Assembly: GCA_025938935.1 (NCBI GenBank)
Contig: JAPCWB010000001.1
Coordinates: 2,294,001-2,358,000, forward strand
Length of the DNA: 64,000 nt
Direction of reading: 5' to 3'
Origin: Novosphingobium sp. MW5
GTDB taxonomy: Bacteria; Pseudomonadota; Alphaproteobacteria; Sphingomonadales; Sphingomonadaceae
Both the position numbers and the translations under genes were made by a program. Below, in pieces: positions 7,883 to 16,971 of this stretch. The notes beneath the pieces are model-generated. The model was not told where the DNA came from. It saw nothing but the letters and a program-made list of their open reading frames with translations, and made no database searches. Position 1 is the stretch's first letter. The number at the start of each line of letters is the position of its first letter.

Positions 7883-8788
7883 ATGCTCAATCCGGACATC
7901 GCGGCGCTGATGGGGGAGCCGCAATCGATGCCCGCACTGACCGCTGCTACCATTCAGGCTATGCGTGAGGGCATGGCCGCGGCCGGCGGAGCCTTACCTG
8001 GCGTCGATATGGCTGAAGTTCGCGACTTTGATGCCGACGGCGTTCCGGTGCGACTTTACCGCCCGACGATGGAGGCGCCATTGCCTCTGCTGGTGTTCTT
8101 GCATGGGGGAGGCTGGCTGTTCGGCGACCTTCAAACGCATGACGCGATGCACCGGATCCTAGCGAAGCGCAGCGGCTGCGCCGTACTGGCGGTGGGCTAC
8201 CGGTTGGCCCCTGAATATCCCTATCCAGCCGCAATTGACGACTGCGCGACAGCCTTCGCCTGGGCGAGACGGCATGCCGCAGTCCTGGGCTGCCAACGTT
8301 CAAGCATTGCCCTCGGCGGCGAGAGCGCAGGTGGAAATCTTGCCGCGGCGTTGACGCTCAGGCTGCGTGAGGCAGGCCAAGATCAGCCGGAATTTCAGCT
8401 GCTGATCCATCCTGTTACCGACCTGGCACTTAGCTTTCCTGCCATGGATGAGGTGCAGGTGCCTGGCCTGTCGCGCGATTATCTTCAAGGCGTTCGCGAG
8501 CTATACGTTGGCCAAGCCGATTTCCGCAATGCGGCGATCTCGCCGCTCCGCGCCTCGCGGCACGATGGACTAGCGCAAGCGATCGTGCTAACCGCGAGCG
8601 AGGACCCGCTTCGCGACGACGGAGAAGCCTATGCTGCGGCTCTGGCGCGGGCAGGGGTTGAGGTTCTAGGATGCCGGCTGCCGGGCCTGCCTCACGGGTT
8701 CATGTTCCTCCCAGCGACTATTCCGGCGGTTTCGCACTCGTTTGACTTGATCGCGCGGCTGGTCCGTCGCTACTTCGATCAAGGCTAG
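7883..8788 (+). CDS. Alpha/beta hydrolase, HSL-family esterase (copy 1)
   Basis: 301 residues of the hormone-sensitive-lipase (acetyl-hydrolase, Aes-like) family. The oxyanion-hole motif HGGGW is at about residues 74-78, the nucleophile elbow GESAGG at about 147-152, the acid in SEDPLRDDGE and the His in LPGLPHGFMFL near the C-terminus, so a full Ser-Asp-His triad is present. No signal peptide is seen; it probably acts in the cytoplasm on short acyl esters. A strong ribosome site (AAAGGAG) precedes the ATG. The LacI-family regulator gene follows after 23 bp in the same operon. Three such esterases in one sugar locus suggest deacylation of an acylated sugar (inference). Confidence 0.85.
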   Translation: MLNPDIAALMGEPQSMPALTAATIQAMREGMAAAGGALPGVDMAEVRDFDADGVPVRLYRPTMEAPLPLLVFLHGGGWLFGDLQTHDAMHRILAKRSGCAVLAVGYRLAPEYPYPAAIDDCATAFAWARRHAAVLGCQRSSIALGGESAGGNLAAALTLRLREAGQDQPEFQLLIHPVTDLALSFPAMDEVQVPGLSRDYLQGVRELYVGQADFRNAAISPLRASRHDGLAQAIVLTASEDPLRDDGEAYAAALARAGVEVLGCRLPGLPHGFMFLPATIPAVSHSFDLIARLVRRYFDQG

Positions 8789-8811
8789 GGTCCAGTGGAG
8801 GCGATGAGAAA

Positions 8812-9819
8812 ATGAAGCATCCCGCCAATACTGGCGAGCGACCGACCATGGAAAAGGTGGCCGAACTGGCCGGTGTCTCAAAGATCACGGTATCGCGAGC
8901 CCTGCGTGGCAGCGATCTTGTCCGTCCCGAATTGCGCGAGCGGATCGTCCGGATTGCGGCCGAGGCGGGCTACCGGATGAACTTGGCGGCTCGAAGCCTG
9001 CGCACGCGCCGCACGCAGACCATCGCGGTGGTCATCGAACAGTTGCAGCGCGACGATCGGCCAATCACCGACCCGCTGCTGCTTGCCATGATTGGCGGGC
9101 TGCTAGAGGTGTTGACCCCCGCGGATCACGCGATGCTGCTTACCACGCACGATCATTTCCTTGGGTCCAATGCCATCGGTGCGGATGGTGTGGTGGTGCT
9201 GGGACAGGGCGAAGGTGGACGCGGCTTGGAGAAAGTAGGAAGCTTCGGTCTGCCTGTCGTCGCTTGGGGCGAGCCCGTACCGGGGCTGACAATACCGGTT
9301 ATCGGCAGCGACAACCGATTGGGCGGCAGACTTGCCGCCGAGCACCTTATCGCAGGTGGGCGGAAGCGATTGCTGTTCCTCGGCGATGCCCGACACCCCG
9401 AAGTTGCGGGGCGACTGGAAGGTGTACGCGAAGTGCTGGCCGCCAGCGAGGCTGTGCTTGCGGGAGTGCTCCCCTGTGCGTTTGCCACTGAAGCCGGAGC
9501 CAAGGCCATTGACGAGGCGTTAGCTGCAGGCTTGCAGTTCGACGCAATCATCGCGGTCAGCGACTTCATTGCGGCCGGAGCCTGCGACACCCTGATCGCT
9601 CGCGGTTTAGCTGTACCCGAAGCGATCGCTGTTGTGGGTTTCGACGATACTCCGATCGCAAGCACGCACCGCCCCTCGATCACCTCGATCCGCCAGGATG
9701 CCAATGCCGCTGGCCGCGCCTTGGGTAAGGCTATCCTGTCCGTTATTGACGACCCGACCAAGGCACCTTTTACACCGCCGCTGCCGGTCGAACTGGTGGT
9801 CCGGGAGAGTAGTTGCTGA
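8812..9819 (+). CDS. LacI/GalR-family transcriptional regulator
   Basis: 335 residues. The N-terminal helix-turn-helix is at about residues 13-35 (MEKVAELAGVSKITVSRALRG), followed by the hinge region with YRMNLAARSLRTRRT, and a periplasmic-binding-protein-like sensor domain (IGSDNRLGGRLAAEHL, GRLEGVREVL, VAVVGFDDTPIA-like segment, SITSIRQ). Such proteins are usually repressors released by a sugar or sugar phosphate. It is the second gene of the esterase operon. The only repeated palindrome in this locus (7849-7864 and 10831-10846) is the obvious target, so autoregulation plus control of the MFS, TonB receptor, esterases and trehalase is predicted. The ribosome site is GGAGGCG, about 14 bases upstream. 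Confidence 0.9.
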   Translation: MKHPANTGERPTMEKVAELAGVSKITVSRALRGSDLVRPELRERIVRIAAEAGYRMNLAARSLRTRRTQTIAVVIEQLQRDDRPITDPLLLAMIGGLLEVLTPADHAMLLTTHDHFLGSNAIGADGVVVLGQGEGGRGLEKVGSFGLPVVAWGEPVPGLTIPVIGSDNRLGGRLAAEHLIAGGRKRLLFLGDARHPEVAGRLEGVREVLAASEAVLAGVLPCAFATEAGAKAIDEALAAGLQFDAIIAVSDFIAAGACDTLIARGLAVPEAIAVVGFDDTPIASTHRPSITSIRQDANAAGRALGKAILSVIDDPTKAPFTPPLPVELVVRESSC

Positions 9820-9821
9820 AT

Positions 9822-10749
9822 TTAGCCCAAGTGCCGGCCGAAGAAGTGTGAAACCGCTGCAAACGCCTCGCGCGCTTCGGGCAAAGTCGTTGCCATGTGG
9901 AATGCGTGCCACATGCCATCGAAACACAGCAAACCGGTATCGACACCGGCGACGAGCAGCCGTCGGTGCATGGTCATAACAGAACTGGCTGCAAAATCGC
10001 GGGTGCCGGTGATCAGCAGACTTGGTGGGAAGGCGGCCAGGACATCAGTGTGGTGGCCCGGAAACACCAATGGATCGTTGGGACGAACGCCCGAAAAATA
10101 GGGCAGTGCGGCCAGGTCAGGCGCTGCTGCATCAACCTGCCCTGTCAGCACTCCAACTGTGGCAGCCGAGTCTCCTGCCATCTCGAGACCGGTTCCGCAG
10201 AACATGGCAATGGCGCCGGGCAGGGACTGGTTCTCGGTAATCAGCCGCGCGACAGTCTGCGCGGTAAGCACCCCCGGCCGAGCAGCCATAGATGCCAATC
10301 CGGTTGGCTGGCATGGTTTCGCGGAGCGCGTTGTAAACCGCGAGCACGTCTTCGACTGCAGCAGGAAAAACGGCCTCGGGTGCCAAGGCGTACGCAACAG
10401 CGATCACCGCGCTGCCCGAGGTGGCAGCTACCGGCACTGCCTCAAGTAGGGCACCAGCCCCACGGCCCCACATGAACGCGCCGCCGTGCAGGCACAACAA
10501 AGCGTTGCCGTTGGTCGCGCCGCCTTTGGGCCGGACAATATCGACTGCAACGCTGCCGAGTGAGCTGCGAGTGATCTCAACCTGATAATGATCCAACGCC
10601 GTCGCAAGGTGGCGACGGTTGTATGCATCGTAGTGCTCTCGCAGTCTCGCGATGTCGGAATCCGGCCGCGTCATTGCATCTGCCTCGATCCGAAACATTG
10701 CCTGGGCCTGTGGACTCACCCACGATGCGAATGCTGCGGGGTCGATCAT
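9822..10749 (-). pseudogene. Alpha/beta hydrolase, HSL-family esterase (copy 2), single-base frameshift
   Basis: Translation from ATG at 10749 (ribosome site AGGAGCGG) gives MIDPAAFASWVSPQ, HGGAF and GCSAGG, then loses the family sequence. The sequence continues in another frame as VLTAQTVARLITENQ, DVLAAFPPSLLITGTRDF and MWHAFH to the stop at 9822. The break is at a G5 run (C5 at 10271-10275 on the plus strand). Adding one G restores CSAGGVLTAQTV, a normal nucleophile elbow and helix. The joined protein would be about 309 residues with Ser, Asp and His all present. It is divergent from the TonB receptor operon and shares the LacI-type operator at 10831. Either a sequencing indel or a real inactivation. 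Confidence 0.8.
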
Positions 10750-10830
10750 AGTTCCGCTCCTACTGATACCGATACCACCGGGGTAATCTAGCACAATAAC
10801 TCACAAAATAGACCTTTACGCAAGGCGTAT

Positions 10831-10846
10831 TGACATCGATATCATT
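10831..10846 (+). promoter_or_regulatory. LacI-type operator, copy 2
   Basis: TGACATCGATATCATT, identical to the reverse complement of 7849-7864. It lies 53 bp upstream of the TonB receptor start and 82 bp upstream of the divergent esterase start, so it can govern both. The overlap with a possible -35 element (TTGACA at 10830-10835) suggests repression by occlusion of the receptor promoter. Confidence 0.75.
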
Positions 10847-10898
10847 TGATCTCATAAAGCGTGCGATCGGCTAAAGCCGGTGATTCAGGAGAGGAACG

Positions 10899-13205
10899 AT
10901 GAAGTCTACCCGATCTGCCTTTGTCTTGGCGCTGCTTGCCGGGGCCAGCCTGCTACCGTCTGCCGCCCTTGCCCAAGATACAGTTGAGGCTGCTGGTGGC
11001 GAGCAGCCGGGTGCCTCCGATGGCCTTGGCGATATCGTCGTTACGGCTCGCCGCCGCCAGGAGAACCTGCAGGAGGTGCCGATCGCGGTCACTGCATTCA
11101 CCTCTGAGTCTCTTGCGGATAAGGGTATCACCGATCGCACATCGCTGGCCGATAACACTCCCTCGCTCTTCACGATCAACGGCGGCTATCCTCGTGAGTT
11201 CGCATTTTTCGCCCTGCGCGGCCAGGGGCCTGCCTTCGGGTCGACCCCAGGTGTCGTGAACTATTTCGCCGAAGTGCCCAACACCACGAACATCGATGGC
11301 CGCGTCGGCACCTACTACGACCTCGCCAATGTTCAGGTACTTGCCGGCCCGCAAGGGACGCTGTTTGGCAAGAACGCTACTGGGGGCAACATCCTGTTTG
11401 AACCGGCCAAGCCCGGTAATGACGTCGGCGGATATCTCCGGGGCGAATACGGCAATTACAACAACCGGCGCGCCGAGGGGGCCGTCAACCTGCCTGTCGT
11501 TACCGACAAGGTCCTGCTGCGGGTCGCCGGCTCGATCGGGCGCCGCGATGGCTACACGACTGACGTCGGGACACTGTTCAGCGGCAAGGATTACGATGAC
11601 CTTGGTTATGAAAGCTTTCGCGTTGGCTTGACCCTGCGCCCGGCCGACGGCTTCGAGATCTACACCGTTGGCCGCTATTATCATTCGAAGAACAATGGCG
11701 GCGGTACCGTGCTGGGCGCCTACAATCTTGCCGCTGGCTTCGACGGTACCGCCTTCGGCCTGGGCTTCATCCCGACCGCAGCGATTTTCCCTGGGCTGGC
11801 CACTGCAGTATCGGCTCAGCAGGCTCGTGGTCCGCGTCAGGTTGGATACGATCTCGATCAGTTTTCACAGACCGACTACTGGCAGATCATCAATCAGGCG
11901 ACGCTGGATCTGAGCGATACGCTCAAGCTGCGCAACATCATCAGCTACTCGCAGTTCCGCAACAAGTACGCTTATGATTATGATGCCACCGTTTTCCCGG
12001 TAGCAGGCCAATCCTCCCGAACGATCAATGTCCTCGCGCCCAACACCTTTACCGAAGAACTGCAGCTACAAGGATCGGCCCTCGACGGCGCGGTACAATT
12101 CTCGGTCGGTGGGTATCTCGATCGCCAGACCACCAAGAACCCGGCGGGCATCGAGGCCTATACCTTCTTCCCGCTCGGAGCACTGGTCCCGGCGATTTCC
12201 GGCCTGTTCGACAGCCGCAACCATAGTGAAGCTGTCTTTGGCCAGGCGACTGTCGATCTCGGCAAGCTCTCGACGGGTCTCACCGGACTGAGCCTGACGG
12301 GCGGCCTGCGCTATACCTGGGAAAACAGCTTCAGCTCGCAGATCATCGGCAGCCCCATTGCAGTCACTGGCTCGGTCGACAGCCGCTACCCCAGCTATAC
12401 GGTAACGCTGGACTATGACGTTACGGCCGGTGTCCACACCTACATCACGGCACGCAATGCTTATAAGTCGGGCGGCGTGAATGGCCCGGTGCCGGCAAGT
12501 TCGGAATTCCGGACCTTCGCGCCGGAGAAGCTCTCCGACATCGAGGTCGGCTTAAAGTCGCAGTTTGCGGTTGGCACTGTTGAAGTTCGCGCCAATCTCG
12601 CCGCCTATCGCGGCATCTACAAGAATATTCAGCGGACTACTGCTGAGCCCGTGCAAACGCCGAGCGGCACGCTACTGCTTAATGTCACGCGCAGCGCGGC
12701 CGAGGGCAAGATCCAGGGGCTCGAATTCAATGGTGCCATTGTCCCTGCCCGTGGGCTGACGCTGACCGGCAGCTATTCGTATATCGATTCCAGTTATACC
12801 AAGGTCGCCAGCGCCAGCGCCAGTGCGATCCTTGCCGGCGCGCCGTTCCCTTACACGCCCAAGCACAAATTCTCGCTCGGCGCGACCTACGAAACCCCGC
12901 TTGGCAGGCTTGGCGACCTCGGCCTGGCAGTCAACTACAGCAGGCAGAGCCAGGTTTCGACCGCACAGACCAATGCATCTTTCTATCGGTTCCTGCCTGC
13001 CTATGGCGTGCTAAATGCGAGCATCGATCTGCGAAACGCTGGCGGCAGCGGTCTCGATGTCGGCGTGTTCGCAACCAACCTCGCTGACGTGACCCGGCCG
13101 GTCGGGGTGGCGGATTTCTATGCATCGAGCGCCGGGGTGGTCGGCCTGACCTTCAACGAACCGCGCATGTACGGTATCCGCATCGGCTATCGCTTCGGAA
13201 ACTAG
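10899..13205 (+). CDS. TonB-dependent outer-membrane receptor
   Basis: 768 residues. It has a signal peptide (about 1-25, ending ALAQD). The plug begins with GDIVVTARRRQENLQEVPIA and contains VLAGPQGTLFGKNATGGN, and the remainder is a 22-strand barrel ending in YGIRIGYRFGN with the terminal aromatic sorting signal. These receptors import large or scarce ligands across the outer membrane using TonB energy. It is the first gene of a three-gene operon with an esterase (3 bp gap) and a trehalase, under the LacI-type operator at 10831-10846. This makes a trehalose-containing or acylated sugar the likely ligand (inference). The ribosome site AGGAGAGG precedes the ATG closely. Confidence 0.92.
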   Translation: MKSTRSAFVLALLAGASLLPSAALAQDTVEAAGGEQPGASDGLGDIVVTARRRQENLQEVPIAVTAFTSESLADKGITDRTSLADNTPSLFTINGGYPREFAFFALRGQGPAFGSTPGVVNYFAEVPNTTNIDGRVGTYYDLANVQVLAGPQGTLFGKNATGGNILFEPAKPGNDVGGYLRGEYGNYNNRRAEGAVNLPVVTDKVLLRVAGSIGRRDGYTTDVGTLFSGKDYDDLGYESFRVGLTLRPADGFEIYTVGRYYHSKNNGGGTVLGAYNLAAGFDGTAFGLGFIPTAAIFPGLATAVSAQQARGPRQVGYDLDQFSQTDYWQIINQATLDLSDTLKLRNIISYSQFRNKYAYDYDATVFPVAGQSSRTINVLAPNTFTEELQLQGSALDGAVQFSVGGYLDRQTTKNPAGIEAYTFFPLGALVPAISGLFDSRNHSEAVFGQATVDLGKLSTGLTGLSLTGGLRYTWENSFSSQIIGSPIAVTGSVDSRYPSYTVTLDYDVTAGVHTYITARNAYKSGGVNGPVPASSEFRTFAPEKLSDIEVGLKSQFAVGTVEVRANLAAYRGIYKNIQRTTAEPVQTPSGTLLLNVTRSAAEGKIQGLEFNGAIVPARGLTLTGSYSYIDSSYTKVASASASAILAGAPFPYTPKHKFSLGATYETPLGRLGDLGLAVNYSRQSQVSTAQTNASFYRFLPAYGVLNASIDLRNAGGSGLDVGVFATNLADVTRPVGVADFYASSAGVVGLTFNEPRMYGIRIGYRFGN

Positions 13206-13208
13206 GCC

Positions 13209-14159
13209 ATGACCCGTCAGCAGCCTCCCTTCGCCGCCACTGTCAGTGCCGAGGCCCAGGCGGCGATGGCACAGCTGCTGAGCGGCGAAGGCGGGCCGGA
13301 AATGGCAGTAACCTTGCTGCGCAATCCGGTGACCCGGGCGGGTGTTCGTCTGGCTGTCACCCAGCAGTGGAAGCCGATCGCCAAAGCGCGCGCCAAGCGG
13401 TTCGGGGTCGCAGTCAGTAGGAGCCGAATGGGCGGCGTACCCGTCAAGCATGTGCGCAAGCAGGCCACCGATGCGGCAGCCGACCGCCGCTTGTTGATCA
13501 ACTTTCACGGCGGCGGGTTCCTGTTCGACGGTGGGTCGCTTAACGAGACGATTCCGCTCGCCGGGCTAACCGGGATTCCGGCGATCACAGTGCTTTATCG
13601 CATGGCACCCGAGCATCCGTTCCCCGCTGCGGTTGATGATGCGATTGCCGTCTACCGCGCGGCGTTGGCGGATCGTCCGCCCACCGCAATCGGCGTGTTC
13701 GGGACTTCGGCCGGAGCTGTGCTGACCTTGCAATTGCTGGCGCGGATCAAGGTCGAAGGGCTGCCAATGCCGGCGGCGGCGGGGGTGTTTTCCGGAGCTG
13801 GCGACTTGAGCATGATCGGCGATTGCGAGGCCTTCCTGCCGCCGATCATGGGTACGCGCACGGCATCCGAAACGCTGAACGAGTATTGCGGTGATACACC
13901 GCGCAATGATCCGATGCTGTCACCGACGTTTGGCGACCTGACTGGGTTTCCGCCGGTCTTGCTGATGACCAGCACGCGCGATCAGTTGCTGAGCCACACG
14001 ATCCTGACCGATCTGGCGCTGCGACAAGCGGGGATTTTGGTCGACCTGCGTGTCTACGAAGGCCTGGCGCATGCTTTCTGGGGCTGGATCGACTGCCCGG
14101 AAAGCGAAATCGCCTTGGCCGCCCAGGCAGAATTCTTTGCCAAGCACCTAGAGTCGTGA
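13209..14159 (+). CDS. Alpha/beta hydrolase, HSL-family esterase (copy 3)
   Basis: 316 residues, third HSL-family esterase of the locus. The oxyanion motif HGGGF lies at about residues 99-103, the nucleophile in GTSAGA at about 165-170, the acid in TSTRDQLLSH, and the His in YEGLAHAFWGW. There is no signal peptide, so a cytoplasmic or cell-associated enzyme is expected. It starts 3 bp after the TonB receptor stop and its own stop overlaps the trehalase start (GTGA), so the three genes are translationally coupled. Together with the trehalase it could remove acyl groups and then split the disaccharide; this is inference from gene order. Confidence 0.87.
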   Translation: MTRQQPPFAATVSAEAQAAMAQLLSGEGGPEMAVTLLRNPVTRAGVRLAVTQQWKPIAKARAKRFGVAVSRSRMGGVPVKHVRKQATDAAADRRLLINFHGGGFLFDGGSLNETIPLAGLTGIPAITVLYRMAPEHPFPAAVDDAIAVYRAALADRPPTAIGVFGTSAGAVLTLQLLARIKVEGLPMPAAAGVFSGAGDLSMIGDCEAFLPPIMGTRTASETLNEYCGDTPRNDPMLSPTFGDLTGFPPVLLMTSTRDQLLSHTILTDLALRQAGILVDLRVYEGLAHAFWGWIDCPESEIALAAQAEFFAKHLES

Positions 14160-15664
14160 GCCGGTTGAACCGCACCGAGCTAACACCGGCCGAATTGTTC
14201 GGCCCGCTGTTCAGCGCCGTGCAGGAAAGCGGAATTCTGGGGGACGGCAAGGCCTTTGTCGATGCCGTTCCGCGACGGCCCGTCGCCGAGATCATGGCCG
14301 ATTATGGGCAGCTTACCGGCGACGAGGCGGCTTTGCTGCGCTTCATAACGGCCAATTTCGAACTGCCGCCCGAAGCTGAATCGATCACCGCAACGACGGC
14401 CGCTGTGCCCCTGCGCCAACACATTCGGGCCATGTGGCCCGCGCTGGCGCGGGACCCACGGGAGCGGGATTCGTCCGCCTTGGCCGTACGGCATCGCCAC
14501 GTTGTGCCCGGCGGCCGGTTTCGCGAAATATACTACTGGGACAGTTTCTTCACCATGCTGGGGTTGGTCCGCGATGGTGAGATCGGGTTGGCGGAAGGCA
14601 TCGTCGATGCGATGACGGACCTGATCGAAGAACATGGCCACGTGCCGAACGGCGCTCGCACCTATTTCGTTGGTCGGTCACAGCCGCCATTGTTCCATAT
14701 GATGGCCTCACTGCTTGGAAACCAGCCGCCTGAAGTGGCCAAACGGCGGCTGGCGGCTATGAAGCGCGAGCACAGCTGGTGGATGGAAGGCGCATCAGCG
14801 CTCGTGCCTGGCGTCCAGACCAATCGCGTGGCGATGCTGGCCGACGGCAGCGTGCTCAATCGTTATTGGGATCCGCGCTGCACCCCTCGCGACGAAAGCT
14901 GGCGTGAGGATGTCGAAACTGCACGGGCGAGCAGCCGGCCAGCCGCCGAAGTCTATCGTGAGCTGCGAGCGGGCGCCGAAAGCGGCTGGGATTTCTCATC
15001 CCGCTGGCTCGAAGGACCATCCCTTTCGACAATCCGCACAACAACCATCGCTCCGGTCGATCTCAATGCCTTTCTCTACGGGCTGGAGGTGTCGATCGCA
15101 GCGGCCGGCGATGCCGCGGCCCCCCTGTTTGCCGAACAAGCCGAAGCACGCCTGGCGGCGATGCAACGGCACATGTGGAATGCAGAGCTTGGCCTCTTTT
15201 GCGACTACGATCTTGCGACCAGCCAGGTGCTGTCGCAACCGACAGCGGCTGCGCTTGCTCCGTTGTTGGCGGGTGTGGCGCGCCAGGACCAGGCCGAAGC
15301 GACAGCCGAATTCGTGACCGACCAACTGCTGGCACCGGGAGGCTTGCGGACGACCTTGGTGGAAGGCGGCGAACAGTGGGACCGGCCAAATGGCTGGGCG
15401 CCGCTACAATGGATCGGTGTTTCCGGATTGCGTCGCTATGGTCATGATTCGCTTGCGCAGGAGATTTCAAGCCGCTGGATCGCAACGGTCGAAGCCGTCT
15501 TTGCGCGCACCGGCCTGATCTTCGAGAAGTACGACATTGAAGCATGCGAGATCGGAGCCGGCGGTGAGTATACCGCGCAAATCGGGTTTGGCTGGACGAA
15601 TGGTGTCACGGCAGACCTGATTGATGATCGCGCGCTTTGCCATATCGGGAAAACTAGCCAGTAG
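14156..15664 (+). CDS. Alpha,alpha-trehalase-like glycoside hydrolase, family GH37
   Basis: 502 residues. Both trehalase signatures are visible: PGGRFREIYYWDSF at about residues 118-131 (the last Tyr of the pattern is Phe) and QWDRPNGWAPLQW near residue 404. The general acid sits in AESGWDFSSRW and the base region in IFEKYD, as in TreA/TreF. The enzyme inverts and hydrolyses trehalose to two glucose molecules. No signal peptide is seen, so a cytoplasmic enzyme acting after import is likely. It starts with GTG and overlaps the preceding esterase stop. It is the last gene of the TonB receptor-esterase-trehalase operon. The true substrate may be a modified trehalose. Confidence 0.9.
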   Translation: MSRLNRTELTPAELFGPLFSAVQESGILGDGKAFVDAVPRRPVAEIMADYGQLTGDEAALLRFITANFELPPEAESITATTAAVPLRQHIRAMWPALARDPRERDSSALAVRHRHVVPGGRFREIYYWDSFFTMLGLVRDGEIGLAEGIVDAMTDLIEEHGHVPNGARTYFVGRSQPPLFHMMASLLGNQPPEVAKRRLAAMKREHSWWMEGASALVPGVQTNRVAMLADGSVLNRYWDPRCTPRDESWREDVETARASSRPAAEVYRELRAGAESGWDFSSRWLEGPSLSTIRTTTIAPVDLNAFLYGLEVSIAAAGDAAAPLFAEQAEARLAAMQRHMWNAELGLFCDYDLATSQVLSQPTAAALAPLLAGVARQDQAEATAEFVTDQLLAPGGLRTTLVEGGEQWDRPNGWAPLQWIGVSGLRRYGHDSLAQEISSRWIATVEAVFARTGLIFEKYDIEACEIGAGGEYTAQIGFGWTNGVTADLIDDRALCHIGKTSQ

Positions 15665-15954
15665 ACCTAGGTCGTCAGTTAGAGGCGATCAACGACCGCC
15701 ATTTGAATTTTCGTCTTTGAAAGCTGCCATTCCGGATTGTTGTCTAATTGATTTTCTCACGGGCGTTCCTTCTCCCGGTGCCAATGGTTGTCTTCGAGGT
15801 CATCGGACAGCGTTTGGTGGCGTTGCGTCCGAGCCTTCATGATCGCGGCCGGGCGAAAAGGGTTGGGTGTCTCTGGGTCCAACTCGAGGTCATTGCCTCT
15901 ACAGTCCGGGCGAGATCACCCTGGCATGGCTGACCGGGAAGAAGGCCGCTGGCG
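15665..15954. other. Intergenic region between trehalase and IS110 transposase
   Basis: 290 bp with no supported gene. The right part should contain the end of the IS110-family element beyond the transposase stop, but IS110 elements usually lack long terminal inverted repeats and I cannot fix the exact boundary by eye. No hairpin with a T tract follows the trehalase stop. Confidence 0.4.
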
Positions 15955-16971
15955 TCATGCCCAGCGAAACTCCGTCTCGTTCAGCCATAGCGAATGAAGC
16001 AGAACGGCGAGCTTGCGTGCGACCGCGATCCTCGCTCGTTTGTTGCCCTTGGATTCAGCGATCCGCTGACCCCACTGCTGCAAAGCAAACGGTCGCTGCA
16101 CACGGCACAGCATGATGTTGGCTGCCTCATAAAGTGATCGGCGCAACATCGGATCACCTGCTTTGGAGATGTTGCCGCGCACATCGCGTTCCCCGGATTG
16201 GCTTCGCCGCGGGGCTAGGCCGGAATAGGCTCCGACATCCTCACTACGGGAGAAGCGGCGAGGATCTTCGATGGTGGCGGTGAACGTCAGTGCAGTGATC
16301 GGTCCAACGCCAGGAACAGTCATGAGCCGGCTGCATACCGGATCGTCAGCCGCCCGGCTTTCCAGCAGCCGGTTGGAAGCACGCAGCTGGTCTTCGATGA
16401 CCTCGATGGATGCCACCAGAGGTGCAAACAGCGGCTCGAGATCTGGCCGCTGCTGGTACAAGGCAACCAACCGCTCGCGGCGTTTGCCGGGTGTGTGGGC
16501 GGCGCCCAGGCGCAACCCGAACAACTTCAGCAATCCTCGCAACTGGTTCCCCATTGCGACCCGCGCGGTGATCAGTTGTGCACGGATGCGCAGCGCTGCC
16601 CGATCAATGTGCGTTGCAGAGGCCTTCATATGCACCCGCTTGAACCAGCCCGTGCGGGCCAGCTGCGCCAGCCCTTCGGCATCGTGCACATCGCTCTTGT
16701 TTACGCGTGCCGCCAACACGCCCTTGGCATGGCGGGCACAGATGCACTCGATCGGGATGCCGCGCTCGACCAGGCCGTGATACAGGAACGTTGATAGCGG
16801 GCCGGTCTCCAGCACCACTCGGGTCAGTCCAGGGCAGTGCTTGGCGAACCACTTGGCAAGTACCTCGGGATCGCTAGCTGCGACATCCCTCTTCAGAACC
16901 GCTCCGTCGGCATCGACCACGCAAAGGTGGGTGGTCTTGTCACTCACATCCAAACCAGCAAAGATCGACAT
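15955..16971 (-). CDS. IS110-family transposase
   Basis: 338 residues. The N-terminal RuvC-like DEDD domain begins FAGLDVSDKTTHLCVVD (Asp8), with the Glu in VVLETGPLS and the Asp pair in NKSDVHDAEGLA. The C-terminal Transposase_20 domain has VPGVGPITALTFTATIEDP, YSGLAPRRSQSGER and GNISKAGDPMLRRSLYEAAN with the conserved Ser of the Tnp domain. Members of this family move through a circular intermediate guided by a bridge RNA from the noncoding end of the element. The gene is full length and appears intact. It sits between the sugar locus and the end of the tra operon, so it may have taken part in assembling the island. Confidence 0.93.
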   Translation of the reverse strand: MSIFAGLDVSDKTTHLCVVDADGAVLKRDVAASDPEVLAKWFAKHCPGLTRVVLETGPLSTFLYHGLVERGIPIECICARHAKGVLAARVNKSDVHDAEGLAQLARTGWFKRVHMKASATHIDRAALRIRAQLITARVAMGNQLRGLLKLFGLRLGAAHTPGKRRERLVALYQQRPDLEPLFAPLVASIEVIEDQLRASNRLLESRAADDPVCSRLMTVPGVGPITALTFTATIEDPRRFSRSEDVGAYSGLAPRRSQSGERDVRGNISKAGDPMLRRSLYEAANIMLCRVQRPFALQQWGQRIAESKGNKRARIAVARKLAVLLHSLWLNETEFRWA

